Shown: positions 6,765 to 14,584 of the stretch, piece after piece | How the letters are laid out: each line of letters begins with the position of its first letter | How positions within the stretch are numbered: position 1 is the stretch's first letter | Origin: Candidatus Rokuibacteriota bacterium | GTDB lineage: Bacteria; Methylomirabilota; Methylomirabilia; Rokubacteriales; JACPHL01 | Direction of reading: 5' to 3' | Assembly: GCA_016188625.1 (NCBI GenBank) | Contig: JACPHL010000104.1 | Span: 1-14,678, forward strand | Length of the DNA: 14,678 bases | Notes under the pieces: model-generated | The model's database searches: none | What the model was told of the DNA's origin: nothing | What the model saw: the letters and a program-made list of their open reading frames with translations, nothing else | Position numbers and translations under genes: made by a program

Positions 6765-7880
6765 TCAGGGGAGGCGGAAGACCCGGGCGGCGTGCTCACC
6801 GAGAACCTTGCGCTTCTGGTCCTCGCTGAGATCGGTCCGGCTCGCCAGGATCTTGACGGTGTCCGGCGTCTTGGCGTCCCAGTGGGGGTAGTCCGAGGCG
6901 TACATCACCCGCTCGTCCCCCAGCCAGCCGAGGACCATCGCGAGGGTCTCCTCGTCGGGATCGCAGGAGAAGACGAGGTTCGGCGACCTCGCCCAGTCGC
7001 TCGGCGCCCGCTTGAGGTTCGGGACCAGCCCGGAGAGCCTCTCGTAGTGCTCGTCCATCCGCTCGAACCAGTAGGGCACCCACCCCACGCCGGACTCCAG
7101 CGCCCCGATGGTGAGCCGCGGAAAGCGCTCCAGCACCCCCTCGGTGACCACGCTCATGACCGCGACCATCGCCTCGAAGGGGAAGGCGACCATGTGGCCG
7201 TGGAAGAAGTTGTCGAACCGCTCGCGCCCGACGTAGTCCACCTGGCCTCCGGCGTGGGGGTGGATGAAGATGGGGACGCCCAGGCGCTGGGCCTCCTCGT
7301 AGATCGGGTGGAAGTGCGGGTCGCCCGGGTAGCGCCGGCCCTCGGAGTTGGTGGGGATCTCCGCCCCCACGAACCCCAGCCCCTCCACGCAGCGTGCCAG
7401 TTCCTTCACCGCCTCGGGGATATTCCTCGTGGGAAGCACGGCCACCGCCTTGAGCCGCTGCGGGTCCGCCCGCGTGTACTCGGCCACCCAGCTGTTGTAC
7501 GCCCGGCAGAGGGCGGCCTCGAAGCCCGGGTCGCGCGAGGGCAGCACGCCGGCCGCCGGCCCCATCGTGACCGTGGCGAACAGGACGGCGATGTCGATCC
7601 CCTCGAGATCCATGTCGGCGAGCCGCGCGGCGGGATCGCTCCCCCCCGTGTACGTCTGGGTCCTCGCGCCCCCCTCGGTGCCTCCGGGGTGACCCACCCC
7701 GGGACCGGCCGGGGTCGTCCAGAACCAGCCGTCGATCAGGTAGCGGGGCACACCCCGGTTGTCCGCCACGAGCCGGGGTCGCCAGTCGCGGTACGGCGGC
7801 TCGAGGAAGCGCTCCCACAGCTCCGGCGGCTCGACCACGTGGCCGTCGGCGTCCACCACCCGGTACCCGTAGCGTCCCAT
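6765..7880 (-). CDS. Amidohydrolase-2 family metal-dependent hydrolase or decarboxylase
   Basis: This 371-residue protein belongs to the amidohydrolase-2 (ACMSD-like) TIM-barrel group, whose members decarboxylate or hydrolyse aromatic and carboxylate intermediates using one metal ion. The N-terminal metal motif reads VVDADGHVVEP (8-18): the H-x-H of ACMSD is D12-x-H14, as in a large uncharacterised clade I know with this DADGH form. Further ligands are H207/H209 in IFIHPHAGG and D330 in YASDYPHWD. The start ATG at 7880 has a purine-rich GGGGGGAACG just upstream and lies 14 bases after the previous stop; the frame stays open to 8495 but that part is a shadow of the SDR gene. It is probably in the operon with the amidase and enolase-like genes. 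Decarboxylation versus hydrolysis cannot be decided from the sequence. Confidence 0.92.
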   Translation of the reverse strand: MGRYGYRVVDADGHVVEPPELWERFLEPPYRDWRPRLVADNRGVPRYLIDGWFWTTPAGPGVGHPGGTEGGARTQTYTGGSDPAARLADMDLEGIDIAVLFATVTMGPAAGVLPSRDPGFEAALCRAYNSWVAEYTRADPQRLKAVAVLPTRNIPEAVKELARCVEGLGFVGAEIPTNSEGRRYPGDPHFHPIYEEAQRLGVPIFIHPHAGGQVDYVGRERFDNFFHGHMVAFPFEAMVAVMSVVTEGVLERFPRLTIGALESGVGWVPYWFERMDEHYERLSGLVPNLKRAPSDWARSPNLVFSCDPDEETLAMVLGWLGDERVMYASDYPHWDAKTPDTVKILASRTDLSEDQKRKVLGEHAARVFRLP

Positions 7881-7894
7881 CGTTCCCCCCGAGC

Positions 7895-8683
7895 CTACAG
7901 GCAGCGCGTCGCGCCGCCGTCGGCGTGGACGACCGTGCCCGTGACGAAGCTGGCGCGCTCCGAGGCGAGAAAGACGATGACGTCGGCGATCTCCTCCGGC
8001 CGTGCGGCTCGCCCGAGGGGAACCTGCGACAGCCAGCGGCGGCCCGCCTCCTCGACGGAGATGCCGAGAACGCGCGCCTCGGTCTCGAAGACATCGCGGA
8101 GGCGCCGCGTCTCGACGGGCGCGGGGTTCACCCCCACCACGCGGATCCCGTGGCGGGCCTCCTCCTGGGCGAGTCCCATGGTGAAATTGATCAGGCCGGC
8201 GTTGGCGACCCCCGCGGGCAACGCCCGTCCGTCCGGCTGCTTGCCGCGATGCCCGATCACGTTGACGATCACGCCGCCGCCCCGCGCGCGCATGGCCGGC
8301 AGGACCTCGCGGCAGCAGCGGATCTGGCCCAGCAGCTTCAACGCCAGGCTCTCGTCCCAGTCGCGCTCGGTCAGCTCGAGGAAGTCGCCGCCCCTCGCCG
8401 CCCCGATGGAATTGACCAGGATGTCGATCCCCCCCAGGCGCTCGACCACCGCGCGCACCATCGCCGTCACCTCGTCGGGGCGGGTGCAGTCGCACACGCA
8501 GGCCAGGGGACGGCGGCGGGTGCTCGCCTCGATCGCGGCGGCCGCTTCGTCCAGCGCGGCCCGCTCGCGAGCTGCGATCGCGACACGGGCGCCTTCTGCG
8601 GCGAAGGCCAGCGCCGTGGCGCGCCCGATGCCGCGGCTCCCTCCCGTGATCAACGCCACCTTGCCCTCGAGCCCGAGATTCAT
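7895..8683 (-). CDS. Atypical SDR-fold protein lacking the Ser-Tyr-Lys catalytic residues
   Basis: The 262-residue protein has a normal Rossmann start (TGGSRGIG, 13-20; NADP-type AARER after the second strand), the NPAPV equivalent of the PG motif and the DGG end. The active site is altered. NNAG is NSIG (91-94); the helix-4 Asn is K116 (LKLLG); the catalytic Ser position is G144 (VNVIGHRGK); and the YxxxK motif reads AGVANAGL, placing A157 for Tyr and N161 for Lys. I checked this region base by base, and the frame is intact. From memory, a widespread proteobacterial SDR clade has the same LKL..G and NAxL pattern, so this looks like a conserved divergent group rather than decay. It may use another mechanism or bind a ligand without redox. 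The ATG overlaps the enolase-like stop by four bases (ATGA). Confidence 0.88.
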   Translation of the reverse strand: MNLGLEGKVALITGGSRGIGRATALAFAAEGARVAIAARERAALDEAAAAIEASTRRRPLACVCDCTRPDEVTAMVRAVVERLGGIDILVNSIGAARGGDFLELTERDWDESLALKLLGQIRCCREVLPAMRARGGGVIVNVIGHRGKQPDGRALPAGVANAGLINFTMGLAQEEARHGIRVVGVNPAPVETRRLRDVFETEARVLGISVEEAGRRWLSQVPLGRAARPEEIADVIVFLASERASFVTGTVVHADGGATRCL

Positions 8684-9783
8684 CCGAAGCGCTCCCGCGC
8701 CCGCGACGCCAGGGTGACGCCGAGTCCCGGCCCCTCCGGCGGCGCCGCGGTCCCGCCTTGGACCGCCACGGACGGCTCGATCAGGTCCTCGACCAGGCGG
8801 AGGTGGCCGACCATCTCGCCCGCGTAGGGGATCGCCCGGAGCGCCGCCGCGAGGTGGAGCTCCGCGGCCACCCCGATCCCCGACTCGTGGCCGCTCCCGA
8901 CGATCACGGGGAGCCCGGCCGCCTCGGCCACCGCGCAGACCTTTCGGGCGCGGAGGAGCCCGCCGGAGCGCATGACCTTGATCTTCACGAGGTCAGCGGC
9001 CCGCCGCTCCACGATCCTGAGCACGTCCGTGGGCGTGGACACCGGCTCGTCGGCCATCACGGGCACATCCAGCGCGGCCGCGACCCTGGCGAGGCCATCC
9101 AGATCCCATGCGGCCACGGGCTGCTCGATCAACGCCGGCTCGTAGCGCTCCAGCCGGCGGAGCAGCGGGACGGCCCGGTCGGCGGTGAAGGCCTGGTTGG
9201 CGTCCAGGCGCAGCTCGACGGCCGGCCCGATCGCCTCCCTCACCGCCCGGACGGTCTCCTCGTCACGCCCATCCGGGTCACCGATCTTGAGCTTCACGGT
9301 CCGGAACCCCTGGGCCACCAACCGGGCGGCGCGCTCGGCAGCGGCCTCGGGGCTCCCCAGGAGCCCGATGGGCCCGCCGGCGAGCGGCACGCGCTCCCGG
9401 AACCGCCCCCCGAGCAGACGGTACACCGGCACCCCCAGGAGCGCGCCGATCAGATCGTGGAGGGCCAGGTCGATCCCGGCCTTGGCGAAGAGGTGGCCCG
9501 GCAGCACCGTGTCCAGGCGGTCGTGGATGGCCTCGAGGTCGAACACCTCCATCCCGAGGATCGCGGGGGCCAGGTGCTGGCGGGCCGTGGCGACGATGTC
9601 CGCCTGGGTCTCCTCGCTCTCCCCCTGGAAGGGCGCGGCCTCACCGATCCCCGCCAGCCCCTCATCCGTCTCGACCCTGACGAGGACGTACTCGGCGCGC
9701 TCCTGGACCGCGCGGGCGATCCGGTAGGGCTCCCGGAGCGGCAGGCTCACGGGGACCACCTCCACGGCCTTGATGGCGGCCAT
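8680..9783 (-). CDS. Enolase-superfamily enzyme, muconate-lactonizing (MLE) subgroup
   Basis: Members of this family abstract a proton next to a carboxylate and stabilise the enediolate on a magnesium ion; MLE-subgroup reactions include cycloisomerisation, epimerisation and o-succinylbenzoate synthesis. In this 367-residue protein the catalytic K164-L-K166 lies in TVKLKIG. The metal ligands are D194 (LRLDANQAF), E220 (LIEQPV) and D245 (ADEP), and the second lysine is K269 (VKIKV); these spacings equal those of Pseudomonas MLE. The C-terminal stretch AGEMVGHLRLVEDLI matches the subgroup. The dipeptide-epimerase DxD motif is not evident, so I do not assign that role. It starts three bases after the amidase stop and overlaps the next gene by four bases, so all three are probably coupled. 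The substrate is probably a carboxylate generated in this pathway. Confidence 0.93.
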   Translation of the reverse strand: MAAIKAVEVVPVSLPLREPYRIARAVQERAEYVLVRVETDEGLAGIGEAAPFQGESEETQADIVATARQHLAPAILGMEVFDLEAIHDRLDTVLPGHLFAKAGIDLALHDLIGALLGVPVYRLLGGRFRERVPLAGGPIGLLGSPEAAAERAARLVAQGFRTVKLKIGDPDGRDEETVRAVREAIGPAVELRLDANQAFTADRAVPLLRRLERYEPALIEQPVAAWDLDGLARVAAALDVPVMADEPVSTPTDVLRIVERRAADLVKIKVMRSGGLLRARKVCAVAEAAGLPVIVGSGHESGIGVAAELHLAAALRAIPYAGEMVGHLRLVEDLIEPSVAVQGGTAAPPEGPGLGVTLASRARERFG

Positions 9784-9786
9784 GGC

Positions 9787-11181
9787 CTACCGCGACCCCT
9801 CTCGGCCACCACCCTGGGTGACGAGCGACTCGGACGGCATGCCGGAGAAACCGAGCACCGCCTCGCACCACCGCGCCGCGGCCAGGAGCCGCGCCTCGTC
9901 AAAGATCCCTGACACCAGCTGAACGGCCAGGGGCAGCCCATCCCGCGTCAACCCGGACGGCAGGGAGATGGCCGGCACACCCGCGAAGGTCCACGGGGCG
10001 CAGAACACCGGGTCACCGGTGGAGCTGAACCCCCTGGGGGCGGCGGTCTCCGTCACCGGCATCAGGAGCGCGTCGAACCGGGCCAGCAGGGGCGCCGTCT
10101 CCGCCCGGAACTGCCCACGGCCGCGCTGGGCGGCGACGTAGTCCACGCCCCTCACCTCGAGCCCGTCTTCGATGGCGCCCCGGATCTGCGGCGGGTAGCG
10201 CACGGCGTGGGCGGCGAACCGGACCGCGTGGAAGGCAGCCGCCTCGACCTGCATCACCCGCATCCCGGCCTCGTGGACTCCCGCGAAGCTGGGGGGGAGC
10301 TTCACCTCTTCCAGGCCGGCCCCTGCCCGGGCCAGGCGCTGCGCCACCGCTTCCACGTGGGCGCCGACCTCCGGGCCGGCCCGTTCCAGGAAGAACTGGC
10401 GGACGAGCCCGAAGCGGGGCGGTCGCTCCGCGCGCGAGACGGCCTCGAGGTAGTCGGCCACGGGCTCTTGAGCCGAGTGCGGGTCGGCCGGATCATGGCC
10501 GGCGAGGACCTGGAGGGCGAGGGCCGCGTCGGCCACGCTCCGGCAGAAGATGCCGGCGTGATCGAGGCTCCACGCCAGGGGCACCACTCCCCGCAGGCTG
10601 ATCCGGCCGTAGGTCGGCTTGAGACCCACGACCCCGCAATACGCCGCCGGCCGAAGGGTCGATCCGAGGGTCTGGGACCCGAGGGCCAGGGGCACCATGC
10701 GGGCGGCGACCGCCGCGGCAGAGCCGCTGGAGGAGCCGCCGGGCGTGTGCCCGAGGTTCCACGGGTTTCGCGTCTCGCAGGGATCCCGGTAGGCGAACGG
10801 GGTGGTGGTGGTCTTCCCCACGATGACGGCGCCCGCGCGGCGCAGGCGCGCGACGCTCTCGGCGTCCTCCGTGGGCCGCTCGTGGGCGAAGGGGGGAGCG
10901 CCGGCCGTGGTGGTCATCCCGGCCACGTCGTAGAGATCCTTGAGCCCCACCGGCACCCCATGGAGCGGACCCCTGAACCGGCCGGCCTCACTCTCCGTGG
11001 CCAGCCGTCTCGCGGTCTCCAGCGCCCCCTCCCGGTCCACGGTGACCCAGGCGTTCACCCCGGGCTCAAGGGCGTCGATCCGTTGCAGGGACGCGTCCAC
11101 CAGCGAGACGACGGAGATCTGGCGGCCTCGGATCAGGGCCGACGCCTCACTGGCGGTGAGCAGGTGAAGACGGTCCCTCAT
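9787..11181 (-). CDS. Amidase-signature family hydrolase
   Basis: This 464-residue enzyme should hydrolyse a carboxamide to acid plus ammonia or amine through the Lys-cisSer-Ser triad. K81 is in GVPVGLKDLYDV, the cis-serine is in TPGGSSSGSAAA (S150-S152), and the nucleophile S174 is in GSQTLGSTLRPAAYCG. The last motif has Leu where many amidases have Gly (DTGGS), an uncommon but tolerated change. The C-terminal domain follows the family pattern (APWTFAGVPAISLPSGL). The start ATG at 11181 overlaps the tctA stop (ATGA) and has GAGGG close upstream; the frame beyond it to 11487 lies over tctA. GatA is a less likely identity because no gatB/gatC is nearby and the context is catabolic. Coupling to tctA suggests that the transporter feeds it, or takes up its product. 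Confidence 0.94.
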   Translation of the reverse strand: MRDRLHLLTASEASALIRGRQISVVSLVDASLQRIDALEPGVNAWVTVDREGALETARRLATESEAGRFRGPLHGVPVGLKDLYDVAGMTTTAGAPPFAHERPTEDAESVARLRRAGAVIVGKTTTTPFAYRDPCETRNPWNLGHTPGGSSSGSAAAVAARMVPLALGSQTLGSTLRPAAYCGVVGLKPTYGRISLRGVVPLAWSLDHAGIFCRSVADAALALQVLAGHDPADPHSAQEPVADYLEAVSRAERPPRFGLVRQFFLERAGPEVGAHVEAVAQRLARAGAGLEEVKLPPSFAGVHEAGMRVMQVEAAAFHAVRFAAHAVRYPPQIRGAIEDGLEVRGVDYVAAQRGRGQFRAETAPLLARFDALLMPVTETAAPRGFSSTGDPVFCAPWTFAGVPAISLPSGLTRDGLPLAVQLVSGIFDEARLLAAARWCEAVLGFSGMPSESLVTQGGGREGSR

Positions 11182-12810
11182 GGCCCTCGACGGCTTTCGA
11201 CATGGGCGCCCTCCCCTTGAGCGGGGATGGCCGGGGAGGCCGCCTCGGTGGTGAACTTGGGAGGCCGGACGAGGTTGAAGATGATCGTCCCGACGCCGGC
11301 GATCAGGAGCGTTGCCGACACCGGCCTGTAGAAGAAGCCGAAGAGGTCGTAGTGCATGATCTGCATCGACTTCACGAAGGCCGCCTCCCCCAGGTCGCCC
11401 AGGATCACGCCGAGCACGATCCCGGCCACGGAGTAGCCGGTGCGCCGGAGCAGGTAGCCGACGATCCCCGCCACGAACATGACCCAAACGTCCAGGATCA
11501 GGTTCCGCAGCGCATAGGCGCCGATGGTGGCCAGCAGGAGGATGGCCGGGGCGAAGAGCCGGAAGGGGATCCGGAGGAGCTGGACCGTGGTCTTGGTCTC
11601 CAGGTAGCCGAGGAGGAAGATGCAGAGGTTCGCCACGAACATCGCCACAAAGGTCACCCAGACAAGGTCCTTGCTGTTGGCGATGACGAGGGGTCCGGCC
11701 TCCATGCCGTGGATCTGGAAGACGCCCATCATCATGGCCGTCAGCGCCCCGCCGGGCAGGCCCAGCGCGAGCAGGGGGATCATGGCGCCCCCCGTAGCCG
11801 AGTTGTTGGCCGTCTCGGAGGCCACGACGCCCTCGAGCTCACCCTTGCCGAAACGCTCCGGATGCCTGGACCACCGCACGGCCTCGTTGTAGCTCATGAA
11901 GGCGGCCAGCGTCGCCCCGATCCCCGGCAGCACCCCGGCGAAGAACCCCAGCACGAAGGAGCGGAACACGGCGAGCTTCAGGCGCCAGAACTCGAGCAGG
12001 GTCGGGAACTCGAGGCCGATCTTGGGGGGCCGGTAGATCCCGGTGATGATGCGCTCGCCCTGGACGAACACCTCCGCCACGGCAAAGAAACCCAGGATCA
12101 GCGGGATGAAGTTGATCCCTGACGATGCGCTCGCCCTGGACGAACACCTCGGCCACGGCAAAGAAGCCCAGGATCAGCGGGATGAAGCTGATCCCGGCGA
12201 GGAGGTAGTAGCTGCCGAAGGCGAAGCGGTGAAGCCCTCCGGCCGGGTCGGTGCCCACCGTGGCGATCAGCAGCCCCAGCAGGACCGAGAGCCACCCCTT
12301 CCACAGGGTGCTGGCGCCCACGGACGCGGCCACCGAGAGCCCGAAGAAGATCAGGGCGAAGATCTCCTGAGGTCCGAAGGTGTGCACGGCCCAGTCGGCG
12401 ATCGCCGGCGTCGCCACCATCATGACGAGCGCCGAGGCGGCGCCCCCGACCGCGGAGCACGTCACCGCGGCGCCGATGGCCTTCCCCGCCCTCCCCTGCT
12501 GGGTCATCGGGTAGCCGTCGAAGGCCGTCGGGGCGTTCTCGGGTGACCCGGGGATGTTGAAGAGAATCGCCGTCACCGCCCCGCCGTAGACGCCGGAGAC
12601 ATAGATCACCGAGTACAGCATGATGGCGTGGGTGGCGCTCATGTACGCCGTGAACGGCAGGAGCACCGCGCCGAGGGTGAGCATGTTGACCCCTGGAACG
12701 GCGCCGAAGAGCAGCCCGCCCAGGAGCCCCAGGACGAAGTAGACGATCCCCATGGGGTCGCTGAAGAGCTGCACGAGCCCACCGGCGAAGTTGCCGACCA
12801 GGTCCCCCAT
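11178..12810 (-). pseudogene. tctA: TctA large permease of a tripartite tricarboxylate transporter, frame broken by tandem duplication
   Basis: TctA is the multi-helix membrane subunit of an ion-coupled, receptor-dependent carboxylate transporter. The 5' part, from ATG 12810 (GAGGG five bases upstream), encodes the N-terminal TctA half with GAVPGVN and FNIPGSPENAPTAFDGYPM. The 3' part encodes the C-terminal half with VLPGIGATLAAFMSYNE and ALGLPGGALTAMMMG. The halves are in different frames because a 76-base segment is repeated head to tail at 12044-12195. The first frame then runs 93 non-native residues to a stop at 11839. Deleting one copy leaves 1557 bases, a clean 518 codons plus stop, the normal TctA size. 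It follows tctB by nine bases and overlaps the amidase start. Either the gene is inactivated or the duplication is an assembly artefact. Confidence 0.9.
12044..12195. repeat. 76-base head-to-tail tandem duplication inside tctA
   Basis: Copy one is 12044-12119 and copy two 12120-12195; both run from TGA(T/C)GATGCGCTCG to GATGAAG(T/C)TGATCCC with no spacer. They differ at four of 76 positions (12047/12123, 12075/12151, 12090/12166, 12112/12188). Each encodes the same hydrophobic helix, FIPLILGFFAVAEVFVQGER. Because 76 is not a multiple of three, the duplication shifts the tctA frame. Confidence 0.92.
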
Positions 12811-12819
12811 GCCGGCCCT

Positions 12820-13350
12820 CTACTGGATCAGCGACAGGAACCAGTTGCTGAAGTCATAGAACCCCGGCCAGACCCCAGCCGGCAGCGGCACGAAGAAGAG
12901 CTTCGTGAAGGCCAGCAACACCAGCGCGTAGACCAGGAGCACGGTGCCCACCAGGTGGCGGAGCCGGCGTTCGCCCAGGAGCAACATGTAAGCGGCCAGG
13001 AAGAACGGGGTGACCGCGTAGTAGCCCGCCCGGGGGAGCAGAAAGACGTAGAGCACCGGCAGGGCGAAGGTCGCCAGCCGCTTGAGGTGGACCCCGCCAG
13101 CGACGGGCGCGGCGGCCTCCGGCCGGCGAGCGGTGAGGGGTCGTCGAAACCACTCAAGCCTCGAGCCCAGCTGGCAGAGGGCCACGACGACCATGAGGAC
13201 GATCAGCACTCGCGGCCAGCTGGCCGCGCCGAAGCGATAGACGGACAGCGGCTCGTCGAACTGGCGCGTCAACCCGTACGTGATCGCGGCCAGGGCGAGC
13301 CAGACCCCGGCCTCGACCAACGCGGCTCTGACCGCGGGCGAGCCCCTCAT
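12820..13350 (-). CDS. tctB: TctB small permease of a tripartite tricarboxylate transporter
   Basis: This 176-residue inner-membrane protein is the small subunit that pairs with TctA. It has the expected four hydrophobic segments: about 9-25, 44-60, 91-107 with 110-125, and 134-150. The SWPRVLIVLMVVVALCQLG segment and the end LFFVPLPAGVWPGFYDFSNWF are typical of TctB (FVPLPxGxWPG-like ending). The length is usual for the family. The start at 13350 lacks a strong ribosome site; the 13-base gap to the tctC stop suggests translation by re-initiation. The gene order tctC-tctB-tctA is standard. Confidence 0.92.
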   Translation of the reverse strand: MRGSPAVRAALVEAGVWLALAAITYGLTRQFDEPLSVYRFGAASWPRVLIVLMVVVALCQLGSRLEWFRRPLTARRPEAAAPVAGGVHLKRLATFALPVLYVFLLPRAGYYAVTPFFLAAYMLLLGERRLRHLVGTVLLVYALVLLAFTKLFFVPLPAGVWPGFYDFSNWFLSLIQ

Positions 13351-13363
13351 GGCACAGCAGCGG

Positions 13364-14347
13364 CTACTTGATCAGCCCGAGCTCCTTGTAGATTTCCCGA
13401 TAGGTCTTCACGTCGTCGCCGATGAGCTTCCGGGCCCCGGCGGTGTCGCGGTAGCTGTTGATCAGGTGCATGAACTGCTTCTGATTGAACTCCTGAAACT
13501 CCGGGGACCTCCAGGCCTCCGCAAAGGCCTTTTCCAGGACCTTCACGCGGTCCTCCGGGGTGCCCTTCCGGACGAAGAAGCCGCGCCAGCGGAGGAGCGG
13601 CGGGTAATCGAGCCCGAGGTCCTTGAGGGACGGCACGTCGGAGAAGTCCTTGGGCCGCTCGGGCAGGAGGGTCAGGATCGGCTTCATCTTCTTGGCATCC
13701 AGGAACGAGCGGACGTCTCCCGGCTGCTCGAAGAGCACGTCCACGTGCCCGCCGATGAGGGCCCCGTAGCGCTCGGCCGGCTTGTCGAAGCTGACCTGGG
13801 TCGTCTTGAAGCCCAGCGCCTTCTCGATCTGGATCATGGCGACGCGCTCCATGGACCCCACGGCGCCGACGTTGGCCACGGTCACCTTCTCGGGGTTGGC
13901 CTTGGCGTACTTGACGAAGGCGTCCCAGTTCGGGAAGCGGGCGTCGTCCGGGCGCACATAGAGCTGGTTGAACGTGATCTGAGCGATGGCCACCGGAATC
14001 CAGTCCTCCCCGGGGTTCTCCTTGACCTTCCCCGAGGCGTACAGCGTGGCCGAGTCGTCGATGTGCTGGATGACGGTGTAGCCGTCCGCCGGCGCCGTCA
14101 TGAAGTCGGGGATCGCCGCCAGCCCGCCGCCGGGCTTGTTGACCGCCTGGACGGGGACCTTGAGGACCTTCTGCAACGGCTCCTGGATGCCGCGGGTCAG
14201 CTGGTCGGAGCCACCACCCGGGCCATACGGGATGATGATCGTGATCGGCCGGGACGGAAACGTCTCCTGGGCGACAGACGGCAGGACGGAGAGTCCCAGC
14301 AACACCGTGACGACGAGAACAACCGCCACCCCTCTCGAGCCTCTCAT
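13364..14347 (-). CDS. tctC: TctC (Bug-family) periplasmic solute-binding protein of a tripartite tricarboxylate transporter
   Basis: This 327-residue exported receptor binds the carboxylate and hands it to TctAB. It has a signal peptide with a hydrophobic core at 7-22 and a likely cleavage after SVA (residue 26). The Bug-family motif FPSRPITIIIPYGPGGGSD follows at 30-48. Further marks are NKPGGGLAAIPDF, the PADGYTV segment, and a C-terminal domain with GFFVRKGTPEDRVKVLEKAF. The ATG at 14347 has AAGGAGG seven bases upstream. Bug proteins bind a wide range of carboxylates and related molecules; the ligand here is not predictable. It is the first gene of the transporter set. A 20-base inverted repeat (14364-14383) sits directly upstream of its ribosome site. 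Confidence 0.95.
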   Translation of the reverse strand: MRGSRGVAVVLVVTVLLGLSVLPSVAQETFPSRPITIIIPYGPGGGSDQLTRGIQEPLQKVLKVPVQAVNKPGGGLAAIPDFMTAPADGYTVIQHIDDSATLYASGKVKENPGEDWIPVAIAQITFNQLYVRPDDARFPNWDAFVKYAKANPEKVTVANVGAVGSMERVAMIQIEKALGFKTTQVSFDKPAERYGALIGGHVDVLFEQPGDVRSFLDAKKMKPILTLLPERPKDFSDVPSLKDLGLDYPPLLRWRGFFVRKGTPEDRVKVLEKAFAEAWRSPEFQEFNQKQFMHLINSYRDTAGARKLIGDDVKTYREIYKELGLIK

Positions 14348-14550
14348 GGCAATGCCTCCTTCAGCATGTGTGAACGAACATGCCCACCCCGCGCGGCCTC
14401 CACTTGGCCGGCGAGGGCCAGGCTCGCCGTCGCGAACAGCGTGAAGGCGAATCCGGCGAACCCCAGGCTGATGCCCGCGATAACACGGTCTTCCAATGGG
14501 TCAAGAAGACGGCCCGGGGCTGCCGCACCCGAGCACTTCAAGACCGCCAT
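14344..14550 (-). CDS. Possible small membrane protein ahead of tctC (uncertain)
   Basis: An open frame of 68 residues runs from ATG 14550 to a TGA that overlaps the tctC ATG (ATGA). The central part, DRVIAGISLGFAGFAFTLF and on to ASLALAG, is a convincing single hydrophobic helix with GC-rich third codon positions like the neighbours. The first 20 residues look less coding-like, and no clear ribosome site precedes the ATG. I do not recognise a family. It could be a real small transporter-associated protein, a decayed remnant or chance. Confidence 0.28.
   Translation of the reverse strand: MAVLKCSGAAAPGRLLDPLEDRVIAGISLGFAGFAFTLFATASLALAGQVEAARGGHVRSHMLKEALP
14364..14383. promoter_or_regulatory. 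Inverted repeat upstream of the tctC ribosome site, candidate operator
   Basis: GCATGT and ACATGC are six-base perfect arms separated by eight bases (GTGAACGA). The repeat lies two bases before the AAGGAGG site of tctC. Such spacing fits a dimeric regulator, or an RNA stem with an 8-base loop. It contains GAACGAAC (14372-14379), also found in the candidate operator of the IclR gene (5751-5758). Function is inferred. Confidence 0.35.
14477..14504 (-). promoter_or_regulatory. Weak candidate promoter for tctCBA
   Basis: TTGACC (14504-14499) is followed after 16 bases by TATCGC (14482-14477), a 5/6 and a 3/6 match to the sigma-70 hexamers. It would start transcription near 14470 and give tctC a leader of about 120 bases. 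The rest of the 14348-14599 gap holds only the doubtful small frame, the inverted repeat and a poly-C run. Read-through from the upstream TRAP gene is an alternative. Confidence 0.22.
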
Positions 14551-14584
14551 CTACTTCCGCTCCGGAGGACTGGATTCCCATCTT

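Noticed and set aside
5748-8717. A 989-residue open frame on the + strand spanning two SDR genes and the amidohydrolase
   Set aside because: It is antisense to three well-recognised genes, crosses their intergenic gaps, is rich in Arg, Pro, His and Gly with no recognisable domain, and is expected from the codon bias of GC-rich DNA.
9787-11181. Assignment of the amidase as GatA of the tRNA amidotransferase
   Set aside because: No gatB or gatC is adjacent, and the gene is coupled to a transporter and catabolic enzymes; the nucleophile motif is also not the usual DTGGS.
11839-12161. Programmed ribosomal frameshift to join the two tctA frames
   Set aside because: The frame change is fully explained by the 76-base duplication; a frameshift would still duplicate a membrane helix, and I saw no slippery heptamer to support it.
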